From an uncultured Paracoccaceae bacterium (GTDB taxonomy: Bacteria; Pseudomonadota; Alphaproteobacteria; Rhodobacterales; Rhodobacteraceae): 64,000 bases of DNA. Under the pieces are notes generated by a model. That model worked only from the letters and a program-made list of their open reading frames with translations, searched no databases and had not been told where the DNA came from. The position numbers and the translations under genes were made by a program. Location of the stretch: the NCBI GenBank assembly GCA_947495295.1, contig CANLYJ010000006.1, forward strand, positions 1-64,000, written 5' to 3'. The stretch's first letter is position 1. Every line of letters begins with the position of its first letter. Below, in pieces: positions 16,659 through 25,245 of this stretch.

Positions 16659-17990
16659 TTAGAGGTATCCGGCGTCTTCCATGACGATCCGCGCGGCATC
16701 TGCGGCTTCGTCCAGCGCCTCTTGCGGTGTCTTTTCACCAAGGATGGCGGCCTGAAGCTGCGGCCAGATCTCGTTGGAAACCTCGATCCATGGTGTGATC
16801 AGGGGTGGGGTAAACGCGTCTTCGGACATGGACACAGCATAGGTTTCAAAAACCTCGACAAGAAAATCATTGCCGTCGGCGGTGAACTGCGCCTTTGCAT
16901 CGTCCCAAACGGCGGCGCGCGTAGGCAGCAGGCCTGCCGTCGCCTCAACCATCTGGCTTTCATGACTTGTCAGGAAGGTTACGAATGATGCCGCCGCATC
17001 CTGATTGTCACAGGTTTCGGTGATCGAAAATGAGTGGCTACCCGACCACCCTGTCCGGATACCTGCCGATCCTTTGGGCGCACGGACAAGGCCGATATCG
17101 CCCGCGATCTTCGAATTCTCTGGATCGTTAAAGAACGACGCCCAGCCCGCCCAGTCGAGGTTCAGCGCTACTGTGCCTGATGCAAAACCCAGCCCGGTAT
17201 CATCCCAAAGATAGTTTAGCGATCCGGCAGGAACGGCTTGCGCCTCGTAAAGGTCCTTGAAGAAATTGACGGCCTCAACGCCTGCTGCGGAGTTGAAGGT
17301 GGGGTTCCAGTCGTCGTCAAATAGGGCACCGCCATTGGCGATGAGAAGTTCATAGAAACGACCGGTGATGGCCTCGTCCTTGCCCACAAACTGTGTGCCA
17401 TAGAAGGTCGGCGCATCGGCAAAGAACATGGCCTGATCCTTGACCTGATCCCATGTTTCAGGCGGGGTCAGGGCATAGCCGTATTCAGCTTCGAATTTGG
17501 CCTGATTGTCGGCGTCCTCGAACAGTGACTTGATGTAGTACAGGTTCGATATGTCAGAATGGCGGGGCAGCTGCACCAAACGCCCATCAACGGTAGAGTT
17601 TTCCAAGGCAAGGCTCTGGAATTCGGCCAATGTCGCATCAGCAATCACGCCGTTCAGGTCGATATAGATCGACCCGTATTGCGGGGCGAAGCTGGTATGG
17701 TTGGACCCCACGCACCAATCCAACGTGCCTGCGGCAATGTCCTGCTTGATCTCGCGATCCAATTCGAAATGGTTCTTGCGCGACAGCACATCGACTGTTG
17801 CGCCGGTCATCGCCTCCCATTCTGCGATCCGGGCATAAAGCGGTTCATATTGCGCGCCGCCGATTAGCTTGACGCGCAAGGTGTAGCCATCAAACTTGCC
17901 GTAATCGACCTCTTCTGCGATGGCGGCTGTCGCCGCGATGCTGGTCAGCGCAGTTGCTGTCAGCAGTCTTTTGAATGTCATCTTGGTCAT
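16659..17990 (-). CDS. Sugar ABC transporter substrate-binding protein
   Basis: A 443-residue family-1 extracellular solute-binding protein. A signal peptide (MTKMTFKRLLTATALTSIAA, cleavage probably after about residue 25) exports it to the periplasm. The start at 17990 is chosen because a strong GGGAGGAAATC ribosome site lies just upstream; a longer frame from 18020 overlaps the CoA-transferase end. It captures the sugar for the permeases at 15666 and 14809. Specificity is not readable; the operon suggests a deoxysugar or sugar acid. Confidence 0.92.
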   Translation of the reverse strand: MTKMTFKRLLTATALTSIAATAAIAEEVDYGKFDGYTLRVKLIGGAQYEPLYARIAEWEAMTGATVDVLSRKNHFELDREIKQDIAAGTLDWCVGSNHTSFAPQYGSIYIDLNGVIADATLAEFQSLALENSTVDGRLVQLPRHSDISNLYYIKSLFEDADNQAKFEAEYGYALTPPETWDQVKDQAMFFADAPTFYGTQFVGKDEAITGRFYELLIANGGALFDDDWNPTFNSAAGVEAVNFFKDLYEAQAVPAGSLNYLWDDTGLGFASGTVALNLDWAGWASFFNDPENSKIAGDIGLVRAPKGSAGIRTGWSGSHSFSITETCDNQDAAASFVTFLTSHESQMVEATAGLLPTRAAVWDDAKAQFTADGNDFLVEVFETYAVSMSEDAFTPPLITPWIEVSNEIWPQLQAAILGEKTPQEALDEAADAARIVMEDAGYL

Positions 17991-18016
17991 GATTTCCTCC
18001 CTCGGATGTTTGACCG

Positions 18017-19201
18017 TCACTGTGCCGCGTCTTGCGGCCGTTTGGGGGCCAGAACACGATCCGTGTCCTGTCCAAGCGCGGGGGCAGCGCGGGGTGATTT
18101 CAGCGTGGCCCCGTCAAAGCGGATGGGTGAGCGTACAGTTTCAAGATGTACGCTGTGGTTCCGCGTAATCGATTGTTCCAGATCGAGGCGTTTGTAGGCC
18201 TCGGTTTCGCGCATCTGTGTCCAGTTCAGGACCTCTGAACACCAGATGTCCGCCGGTTGCAGGATGGCCAGCCATTCGGCTGTGGTCCGGGTGGCGATCT
18301 GTTTGGAAAGCACGGCCTTGATGTCATCCCGCTGACGCATCATGGCCGCCGGGTCATCGAAATAGCCGTCCAGCCCATCGACCTGCAACAGGTCGGCAAG
18401 CACCTCCAACGATGGAGTCATCGCCAGTGCCAGATAGCTGTCCTTGGTCGCGTAAACACCGTAGGGCGCCCCAAGATATGCATGCGCCCCGTTAACGCCG
18501 CTGCGTTCGGGCAACCGCTGACCATCGTTCAGATGGGTGGACAGCACCTCGAACTGAAAATCGATCATCGCTTCCAAAAGGCTGGTCTGCACCAGCGCGC
18601 CGCGACCGTGAATGCCCCGCCCGACAAGTGCGGCCAAAATACCCTGCGCCAGCGCATTGCCCGCCAACATATCGGCCACGGCCAGCCCCATGGGCATTGG
18701 TGCATCATCGGCGCTGCCTGTCAGCCACAAAAGCCCAGACCGGGCTTGCGCCAACAGGTCCTGACCGGGCAGGTCCTTCCACGGCCCATCTTCGCCGTAA
18801 CCGGATATGCTACCATAGATGATCCGCGGGTTGATCGCTTTAACGGCGTCATAGCCCAACCCCTGACGTTCAATCACCCCGGGGCGAAAGTTTTGAATAA
18901 CAACATCCGCGGTTTTGATCAGTTCCGCCAAGGCCGCATGATCACCCGGGTTGCGCAGGTCTGCGGTGATGCTTTCCTTGTTCCGATTGATCGCGTGGAA
19001 CAGCGAATTGTCACCGTCGATATCGGTGTCTGACAGGTAAAGATTGCGGCACAAATCCCCGATGCCGGGGCGTTCCACCTTGATCACCCTTGCGCCCAGA
19101 TCGGCCAATTTCAGGCCGCAAAGTGGCCCCGACAGGAATTGGCTGAAATCCATAACCACCAGCCCATCAAGCGGACGATCGGATTGGGGCAGCACCTTCA
19201 T
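18017..19201 (-). CDS. CaiB/BaiF-family CoA-transferase
   Basis: A 394-residue class III CoA-transferase. It begins PLDGLVVMDFSQFLSGPLCG, has the conserved KVERPGIGD and QNFRPGV blocks, and Asp148 in GQDLLAQARSG matches the catalytic aspartate of formyl-CoA transferase. It moves CoA between carboxylic acids. It sits between a signal-less binding-protein homologue and the sugar-binding protein of the ABC importer, overlapping the former by 4 bp. With two MaoC hydratases nearby it suggests that some acid is processed as a CoA thioester in this cluster. Donor and acceptor are unknown. Confidence 0.9.
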   Translation of the reverse strand: MKVLPQSDRPLDGLVVMDFSQFLSGPLCGLKLADLGARVIKVERPGIGDLCRNLYLSDTDIDGDNSLFHAINRNKESITADLRNPGDHAALAELIKTADVVIQNFRPGVIERQGLGYDAVKAINPRIIYGSISGYGEDGPWKDLPGQDLLAQARSGLLWLTGSADDAPMPMGLAVADMLAGNALAQGILAALVGRGIHGRGALVQTSLLEAMIDFQFEVLSTHLNDGQRLPERSGVNGAHAYLGAPYGVYATKDSYLALAMTPSLEVLADLLQVDGLDGYFDDPAAMMRQRDDIKAVLSKQIATRTTAEWLAILQPADIWCSEVLNWTQMRETEAYKRLDLEQSITRNHSVHLETVRSPIRFDGATLKSPRAAPALGQDTDRVLAPKRPQDAAQ

Positions 19202-20337
19202 AACCGGCTCTCGCGATAGGCATCATCCAGCGTATTTAGCGTGTCCGTTATCGTCGCATCGCCGCGCAGGCAGGCGTGCAGGATGTCGCCACCCCGATCC
19301 TGAAATCCCATATATCCGTCATAACGGGGGCGCAGCCATGCGGTTTCCAGCGTTTCGCGTGTGTTACGAAAGAAGTCGCGCGTGGCCGCATTGGTGCTGT
19401 CGGCCTCCCACGCGGCGGCGTTGCCGGGCTGTCCCCCGCTTTCAAAGAAAAGACCGGTTTGACAGGCAGCGCCAGCAATCCAGAACGCATAATCGGCAGC
19501 GATATCGATATGGTTGCAATTGCTGGAAATGGCGATGCCCGTGCCGCCAATGACGGTGCCGCGCGGGCCGTTGTCGTCCACGCCGGGCGCATCGACGAAT
19601 TTGATCGGGAAACGACAATACCCGTCGCGGCTGTAGTTGGTGTAGCCATAACCAAAAGGGCAATAGGCGGGCGCATCTGCGGTGCGCCCCATCCAGTCCA
19701 AAACGCCGATCGGGTCCAGTGTCAGGCAGCGCGGATCAACTTTTGCGGCCAGTTCCTTCAGCATCCCAAGGACCTGTTCGGCTTGGGCGCGCGCCATCAG
19801 CACCTCAGGATCTTCGGCCACCGCCATGCCCTGATTACGGGCCAGTCCAAAGAAGGTCATCAACGTGTTGATCGGGATCAGCGCCAGCGCGACTTTGCCG
19901 TCTGCGGCCAGCTGCATCACCGCGTCCCAATGTGTTGGTGCGGCCTCGATCAGATCAGGGCGGAATGAAGCGACAGGTGTGGCAGCGTCAATGGCGAGCC
20001 CCCATTGATACCCTTTGAAATTGTAGGACGGATGCGATGCACCGACTGATTGCGCGGCCAATGCGGCCAGCTCATCTGCGCGACCTAGCTGGTCGAATGC
20101 CACCAGATGGCCTGATCCTGCCACCTCACCCACATGAGGATGGTCGATCACCATCAGGTCGTAATCTGTGGCCATGTCGCCGATAGGGCGGTCCGCGAAA
20201 GCTTGTAACGAACGCTTTTCCCAGATGATTTCAATGCCGGGGTGATCCTTCGCAAATTGGGCAGAGGTTGCCAGCATCGGGTCAACGCCCCGACTGTGGT
20301 TCCACGTCATCCCGCGCAAGGTGATCTTATCCGCCAT
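19198..20337 (-). CDS. Substrate-binding-protein-like protein without signal peptide
   Basis: A 379-residue protein of the ABC solute-binding fold ([24 protein letters not shown]...; [40 protein letters not shown]). The N-terminus MADKITLRG shows no hydrophobic leader, so it should stay in the cytoplasm. Starting at 20358 instead only adds an Arg-rich TRRRRA, which is also not a signal. It overlaps the MaoC gene upstream by 11 bp and the CoA-transferase gene downstream by 4 bp, so it is translated as part of an enzyme module rather than with the transporter. I recall unstudied homologues beside CoA-transferases in other alphaproteobacteria. Function unknown. Confidence 0.75.
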   Translation of the reverse strand: MADKITLRGMTWNHSRGVDPMLATSAQFAKDHPGIEIIWEKRSLQAFADRPIGDMATDYDLMVIDHPHVGEVAGSGHLVAFDQLGRADELAALAAQSVGASHPSYNFKGYQWGLAIDAATPVASFRPDLIEAAPTHWDAVMQLAADGKVALALIPINTLMTFFGLARNQGMAVAEDPEVLMARAQAEQVLGMLKELAAKVDPRCLTLDPIGVLDWMGRTADAPAYCPFGYGYTNYSRDGYCRFPIKFVDAPGVDDNGPRGTVIGGTGIAISSNCNHIDIAADYAFWIAGAACQTGLFFESGGQPGNAAAWEADSTNAATRDFFRNTRETLETAWLRPRYDGYMGFQDRGGDILHACLRGDATITDTLNTLDDAYRESRL

Positions 20338-20872
20338 CGCGCGCCTCCGCCGGGTCACGGTAGAGCGCGGTCATCAGATGTTCGCAATAAAGCGCCAGTT
20401 CGCCTTCGCCTTTGTAGACGGAATAGCTGACCCGGACCTTGCCCATCTTTTCGTCTTTGGGCTCTTTGGCGATGTTTTCGCGGATCGTGTAGATCGTGTC
20501 GCCGATGAACACGGGCCTGATAAAGCGCAGCCGGTCATAGCCGTAGGAAAACGAGTTCAGGCAATTGGTCGCGGCCAGTCCCAGCCCATACGAAAAGACC
20601 ATTGCGCCTGCCACCAGACGTTTACCAAAAACGCCTTCTTCCGCCGCAAATTCCTGATCGCTGACATAGGGGTGGTGATCCATCACCAGGCTGTTGAACA
20701 GCATAGATTCCCCTTCGGAAATCGTGCGCCTGATGGACCGGATTTTATCGCCGATCTCGAAATCCTCGAAATACCAGTTTTCGGAATTCCAGACCGGCAC
20801 CTCGGCGTGGTCTGCAGGCAAACCGGGAAGCCCACGCTTATGCGTTCCTATCTGTGCCAAGTGAATCCCCAT
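20327..20872 (-). CDS. MaoC-family hydratase/dehydratase
   Basis: A 181-residue hot-dog-fold protein of the MaoC family. [21 protein letters not shown] is the typical opening, followed by the active-site helix region with MDHHPYVSD and [13 protein letters not shown], then [20 protein letters not shown]. MaoC enzymes hydrate or dehydrate enoyl-CoA or beta-hydroxyacyl-CoA. The start at 20872 (MGIHLAQIG) is preferred because an ATG at 20908 lies inside the palindromic operator and has no ribosome site. First gene of the long minus-strand operon, divergent from a second MaoC gene. Confidence 0.85.
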   Translation of the reverse strand: MGIHLAQIGTHKRGLPGLPADHAEVPVWNSENWYFEDFEIGDKIRSIRRTISEGESMLFNSLVMDHHPYVSDQEFAAEEGVFGKRLVAGAMVFSYGLGLAATNCLNSFSYGYDRLRFIRPVFIGDTIYTIRENIAKEPKDEKMGKVRVSYSVYKGEGELALYCEHLMTALYRDPAEARDGG

Positions 20873-20901
20873 CCAAGTTGAGCGAGTCCTAGCATTCAGG
20901 C

Positions 20902-20936
20902 TTTTCATATGTCAAATTATTTTGTACATATGAAAA
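20902..20936. promoter_or_regulatory. Palindromic operator between divergent MaoC genes
   Basis: TTTTCATATGT (20902-20912) and ACATATGAAAA (20926-20936) are perfect 11-bp inverted repeats separated by 13 bp. They lie in the only gap between the two divergent transcription units. The IclR-family gene at 22461 is the closest regulator and is the natural candidate to bind here and control both the 16-gene operon and the MaoC/Gfo pair. Confidence 0.7.
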
Positions 20937-20957
20937 TAATCAAAACGGGGTGGAGCT

Positions 20958-21410
20958 GTGGAATACGAACAATTCTTCGACGATTACGTTACCGGCGCGG
21001 TACGTAAGACAATCGGCCGCACGATCACCGAGACGGATTTTGTCGTGCATGCCGGTCACACAGGCGATTTCTTTCCGCATCATATGGACGCGGAGTTCTG
21101 TGCCAGGCAGCCTTTTGGCCAGCGCATCGCGCATGGCACCATGACCTTTGCTATCGGTGTTGGTCTGACAGCCACCCAGATCAATCCGCGTGCATTTACA
21201 TACGGGTATGAACGGCTACGCTTTCCGACCCCGGTGCATATCGGTGATACGATCCACACGATTGTCACCATCGGCGATATGGCCCCGGATCCGAAACGCG
21301 AAGGCTATGGTAAAGTGGTCGAAATCACCGAGACGAAGAAGCAGGATGGCAGCACCGTGATGTATTGCGAACATATATTGCTCGTCGAAATGAAGGGGGC
21401 AGCAGCATGA
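20958..21410 (+). CDS. MaoC-family hydratase/dehydratase
   Basis: A 150-residue hot-dog protein with GTG start at 20958, preceded by GGGGTGGAG. Features are YEQFFDDYVTGAVRKTIGRTITETD, the catalytic-type block HAGHTGDFFPHHMDAEF, FGQRIAHGTMTFAIGVGL and YGYERLRFPTPVHIGDTI. The order Asp-x(n)-His-HMD fits active MaoC hydratases. It diverges from the related gene at 20327 and overlaps the downstream oxidoreductase gene (ATGA). The two MaoC proteins are distinct and may form a heteromer or act at different steps. Confidence 0.87.
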   Translation: MEYEQFFDDYVTGAVRKTIGRTITETDFVVHAGHTGDFFPHHMDAEFCARQPFGQRIAHGTMTFAIGVGLTATQINPRAFTYGYERLRFPTPVHIGDTIHTIVTIGDMAPDPKREGYGKVVEITETKKQDGSTVMYCEHILLVEMKGAAA

Positions 21411-22468
21411 AAGATCTAAGACAAAGCTGGCCTGCGCCAAGCAAGCCGAAACCGATTGTCATCATCGGGGCGGGTGGGATCGTCCGCGATGCCCATATGC
21501 CCGCCTATGCCAAGGCCGGGCTGACCGTTTCCGGGGTTACCGATCTGGATGCCGGGCGCGCGCAAGGTCTTGCTGATGATTACAAGATCACCAATGTCCA
21601 TGACACCGTCGCGGCTGCTGCGGCTGCAAATGGCACAGATGTGATCTACGATATTGCGGTGCCGCCCCATGCGATTGCGGGGATACTGCGCGATCTGCCG
21701 GATGGTGCAGCGATGCTGATCCAAAAGCCGATGGGCGCAGATCTGGATCAGGCGCGCGAGATTCGTCAGATATGCCGGGACAAAGGGCTAAAGGCCGCTG
21801 TCAATTTCCAACTACGGTTTTCGCCCATGATGATGGCTGCCCGCGCCGCCATTGAACAGGGGTTGATTGGTGAACTGCTAGAGATTGAGGTTCACCTGAA
21901 CATCTTTACCCCCTGGACGCTGTTTCCTTTCCTGATCCCGATGGAGCGGGTCGAGATTGCGGTGCATTCGATCCATTACCTTGATACGATCCGTGCGCTG
22001 GCCGGGAACCCTGACGGTGTGTTCGCCCGGTCCATGCGCGACCCGCGTGCTGCTGATTTTGCGCAGACTCGGACCTCGGTCATTCTGGATTACGGCGATA
22101 CGTTGCGCGGGGTCATGTCGATTAATCACAACCATCAGGCGGGCCGCAAATTCCAATCGGCCTGGTTCCGCATCGAAGGGACGGAGGGCGTCATGATGGT
22201 CAAGCTTGGGGTCTGTTTCGACTATCCCAATGGTGAAGCTGACGAGCTTTGGTACTGCAAGAACGGTGAAGAGTGGGAGCAGATCCCGCTTGAAGGCAGT
22301 TGGTTCATTGAAAGCTTTATGGGCACCATGCGTAATGTGCAGCGTTTCGATGCGGGTGAGGATGATCATCTGTTCGCCGGGGTCGAAGATGCGTATCAGA
22401 CAATGGCATTGGTCGAGGCTTGTTTCGAAAGCATGAAAACACCGGCCACGCCGCTGAACCTTAGCTAA
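21407..22468 (+). CDS. Gfo/Idh/MocA-family oxidoreductase
   Basis: A 353-residue NAD(P)-dependent sugar-type dehydrogenase. The Rossmann motif IVIIGAGGIVRDAH is near residues 14-27 and the conserved Lys of the EKP-type motif appears as IQKPMG. The C-terminal alpha/beta domain carries VEIAVHSIHYLDTIRAL, where the His is the likely acid/base. Start ATG at 21407 overlaps the MaoC stop. It may be the sugar or sugar-acid dehydrogenase of the pathway. The gene's end overlaps by 8 bp the convergent IclR regulator. Confidence 0.88.
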   Translation: MKDLRQSWPAPSKPKPIVIIGAGGIVRDAHMPAYAKAGLTVSGVTDLDAGRAQGLADDYKITNVHDTVAAAAAANGTDVIYDIAVPPHAIAGILRDLPDGAAMLIQKPMGADLDQAREIRQICRDKGLKAAVNFQLRFSPMMMAARAAIEQGLIGELLEIEVHLNIFTPWTLFPFLIPMERVEIAVHSIHYLDTIRALAGNPDGVFARSMRDPRAADFAQTRTSVILDYGDTLRGVMSINHNHQAGRKFQSAWFRIEGTEGVMMVKLGVCFDYPNGEADELWYCKNGEEWEQIPLEGSWFIESFMGTMRNVQRFDAGEDDHLFAGVEDAYQTMALVEACFESMKTPATPLNLS

Positions 22469-23237
22469 TCTCTGGCGGTTGACCGCCCAAATGACGGGTT
22501 AGGCTGGCTGCGGTTGCGACAAGTTCCTGCTTGCACTGATCAAAGGTGATCGTCTCGCCGTAGCGTTCGATATGCGGCATGGTCAGCGCACCGACAGCAA
22601 GGCCGGAATGATCGATGATAGGGGCCGAGATGTTGACGACCCCCTTCACGATAAAGCTATCGCGCACCTCAAGACCGGTCTTTTTGATCTGGGCCAGTTC
22701 CTCAAGGATCTGACTAGCGGGGCTTTCATCCGGCAGGGGCACGTTCTGCATCAGGCGGGCCACTTCCTGTTCTGACGTAAAGGCCAGAATCACGCGCCCC
22801 GAAGAGGCACGCCATAGATCAATCTTGGCACCCAGCCGGACCGACAGAACATTGTTACCGGGTGAATTGGCCTGCCCGACCACCAGCACGGTGCCTTCGC
22901 TGAGAATGGCCAGATGGACAGATTGATTTGTTTTGGCAGACAGATCGCGCATCAGCGGACCGGCAACGGCCGTCATGCGCCCGACAACAGGAATGCGAAG
23001 CGCGATTTCAAAAATATAGGTTGTCAGGCTGTAGCGATCCGACAACGGGTCCTGCGATACGTATCCACGATCCTGAAGAACCATCAGCATCCGAAAAATC
23101 TCACCCACGGTCCGGCCCAGCGCGCGTGCGATTTCCGACTGTGTCAGGCCAACGTCCTGCTTGGATAACAGCTCGACAATGTCGAGCCCTTTTTCTAGCG
23201 CAGGCGCGGAATAGGTTGGGATCGGCTTTTCATTCAT
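22461..23237 (-). CDS. IclR-family transcriptional regulator
   Basis: A 258-residue IclR protein. The N-terminal winged helix covers about residues 12-75 (LEKGLDIVELLSKQDVGLTQSEIARALGRT...) and is followed by the effector-binding domain (AGPLMRDLSAKTNQSVHLAIL; SSGRVILAFTSEQEVARL; VNISAPIIDHSGLAVGALTMP). It lies convergent to the Gfo/Idh/MocA gene and is likely the local regulator of the sugar/CoA cluster through the 20902-20936 palindrome. Effector probably a pathway acid; not determinable here. Confidence 0.9.
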   Translation of the reverse strand: MNEKPIPTYSAPALEKGLDIVELLSKQDVGLTQSEIARALGRTVGEIFRMLMVLQDRGYVSQDPLSDRYSLTTYIFEIALRIPVVGRMTAVAGPLMRDLSAKTNQSVHLAILSEGTVLVVGQANSPGNNVLSVRLGAKIDLWRASSGRVILAFTSEQEVARLMQNVPLPDESPASQILEELAQIKKTGLEVRDSFIVKGVVNISAPIIDHSGLAVGALTMPHIERYGETITFDQCKQELVATAASLTRHLGGQPPEIS

Positions 23238-23246
23238 CCTTTCGCG

Positions 23247-24644
23247 TTAGACTTCACTGTTTGGATGTTGTCTAGCCAGTTTACGCAGCCCGCCAATTTC
23301 ACTGTCTGCGACCCGCCCTGCAATCACCAAAGCCAAACCCAGGCCGGTGATCACCGCACAAGCCACACCGAACCAGACACCGATTTCGTTGAAATCCCAG
23401 ACCCCGATGAATAACCAGACAAAGAAAGCCACCCCAAACCCCTGCCTGTACAGGCTGATCCAAACCGTCCAAATCGGACGCTTGAGCGCTTGCAGGAATG
23501 AATTGATGGCAAACAGCATCATATAGGCTGGCAGGATCAGGCTATCGACCCGCAGATAGGTCAGCCCGACGCGGATCACTTCTGGATCATCGGTAAAGAA
23601 GCTTAGAAAAAATCGACCGAAAATCCATAAGGTTGGGCAAGCGATTGCCGTCATGATGAACCCGATTTTCCAGCAATAAAAGACAGCCTCGCGCACCCGG
23701 TCATGGTTGCCCGCGCCAAAGTTTTGCGCGGCAATGGGCAACAATGCCCCCGTCATGCCAAGCACGGGTAATAACAGGATTTGTTCGATCCGAATGGCGA
23801 CACCAAATCCCGCAACAGCATGTTCGCCAAATCCTTTCAGGGCGAATTGCATCACAAACCCGGACAGGAACAGGACCAACATGGAAACGGCTGTTGGCAA
23901 GGCCTGCAAGCCGATTTCGCCGAACTTATCGAGCCTTGGGATGAAATTTGCGCGCTGCACCCGTGCCATATTGCGCCGCCGCAAAACCTGCAGGGTCAGA
24001 TAGGCCATGACGCCGGTTTGGCTGATCACTGTGGAAACGGCCAAGCCATCAAAACCGATACCGCCGATGACGCCGGGGATGCCGTAGATCAGTAGCGGGT
24101 TCAGCGCGATATTGGCAAAGAATGCGACCATCAAAGCCCGCTGGAATGACTTGGCGTCGCCATGTGCCTGCAAGATGCCGTTACAGGCAAAGGCCAGCAT
24201 AAAACCGGGTAGTGCGAATGACAAAAGCAGAAAATACCGGATACCGGCATCGCGATAGGCCCCGGGTTCGCTGACCAATGTGATCACGGCAGGGCCATAC
24301 CACAACCCGGCCATCGCCAATGCCAATGCCGCGATCAGCCCAAAGCTCATCCCTTGGGCGGCAAGCCTGCGCGCGCGCGGCCGGTTGCCTGCGCCCAACG
24401 CATTGCCGACAAGCGCGCCCATCGCGGCCCCCAGCCCGATACTGACTGACATCGCGATATAGAATGCCTGAAACCCAAGGGCGAGGCCCGCCTGCGCGCT
24501 GGTCGACAGCATCCCGGCAAAGAACATATCCACTACGTTATAAAGCGTATTGAACAGCATCCCCAAGGCACCGGGCACGGCCAGCGCGCGAAAATGCCCC
24601 GCAATAGGCCCCTTCGTCAGATCCAGTTCGGTGGGGGCTGCCAT
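23247..24644 (-). CDS. MATE-family efflux transporter
   Basis: A 465-residue inner-membrane protein with about twelve helices in two homologous halves. The opening GPIAGHFRALAVPGALGMLFNTLYNVVDMFFAG is the NorM/DinF-type MATE signature. MATE proteins export cationic drugs or metabolites using Na+ or H+. It is followed by the IclR gene on the same strand after 9 bp and lies 6 bp downstream of an XRE-cupin regulator gene, which may control it. Confidence 0.92.
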   Translation of the reverse strand: MAAPTELDLTKGPIAGHFRALAVPGALGMLFNTLYNVVDMFFAGMLSTSAQAGLALGFQAFYIAMSVSIGLGAAMGALVGNALGAGNRPRARRLAAQGMSFGLIAALALAMAGLWYGPAVITLVSEPGAYRDAGIRYFLLLSFALPGFMLAFACNGILQAHGDAKSFQRALMVAFFANIALNPLLIYGIPGVIGGIGFDGLAVSTVISQTGVMAYLTLQVLRRRNMARVQRANFIPRLDKFGEIGLQALPTAVSMLVLFLSGFVMQFALKGFGEHAVAGFGVAIRIEQILLLPVLGMTGALLPIAAQNFGAGNHDRVREAVFYCWKIGFIMTAIACPTLWIFGRFFLSFFTDDPEVIRVGLTYLRVDSLILPAYMMLFAINSFLQALKRPIWTVWISLYRQGFGVAFFVWLFIGVWDFNEIGVWFGVACAVITGLGLALVIAGRVADSEIGGLRKLARQHPNSEV

Positions 24645-24650
24645 GCTGTA

Positions 24651-25238
24651 TTACGGTCTTTCTGCCTGAACGGATAGAAACACGAATTCCGGGCTCAGCA
24701 CGTCAATGAAGCCATGATTAAGTTCGGCATCAACGCTGATGGAATCACCGGGCCGCAGGGTCAACCGGGTTTGGCCGTAGCAATAGATCGCCTCGCCCTC
24801 CAGCACCTGCACGAAAACGACGCCATGGCCGACATAGGTCGGTGGGCGACCTCCATCGCGGGTCAATGTCACCCGGCGGGCCAGAAACCGCAGATCCTTG
24901 CGGGCATGCGTTGCAAGATTGATGTAATCATGGCTGTGCCCTTCGGAGATCCGGGTGGATCTCAGCCCCTCACCGTGCCGGACGAGCGTGAAATCCGTGT
25001 GGTCATTGGGCGCTTCCCGAAACAATGAGACGATTGGCACCTCAAGCGCCGCGGAAAGTGCGGCCAGGGTTCCGATAGAAGGTGAGACCAGCCCGTTTTC
25101 GATCCGGCTGACCATCGCAGCCGATATCCCTGACTGCTCTGCCAGCCAACGCGCGGATTGCCCCCTTTGCTGGCGTAGCTCTTTCAGCGAGGCGCCGATC
25201 GCCCGGTCAATCATCCTGCCCGGTGGGTCACTGTGCAT
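24651..25238 (-). CDS. XRE-family regulator with cupin domain
   Basis: A 195-residue protein with an N-terminal XRE helix-turn-helix (IGASLKELRQQRGQSARWLAEQSGISAAMVSRIENGLVSPSIGTLAALSAALEVP) and a C-terminal single cupin (VVFVQVLEGEAIYCYGQTRLTLRPGDSISVDAELNHGF). This class (PuuR/SutR-like) regulates transport and catabolism of small metabolites sensed by the cupin. The start at 25238 keeps clear of the upstream gene; a longer frame overlaps it. Same strand and spacing suggest co-transcription with the AhpD-like gene and the MATE pump. Confidence 0.9.
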   Translation of the reverse strand: MHSDPPGRMIDRAIGASLKELRQQRGQSARWLAEQSGISAAMVSRIENGLVSPSIGTLAALSAALEVPIVSLFREAPNDHTDFTLVRHGEGLRSTRISEGHSHDYINLATHARKDLRFLARRVTLTRDGGRPPTYVGHGVVFVQVLEGEAIYCYGQTRLTLRPGDSISVDAELNHGFIDVLSPEFVFLSVQAERP

Positions 25239-25245
25239 CGCTGTT

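Noticed and set aside
15948-16988. A 346-codon plus-strand frame across MalF and binding-protein genes
   Set aside because: It spans two clear genes and the spacer on the other strand and has Gln/Lys-rich low-quality composition; a shadow frame.
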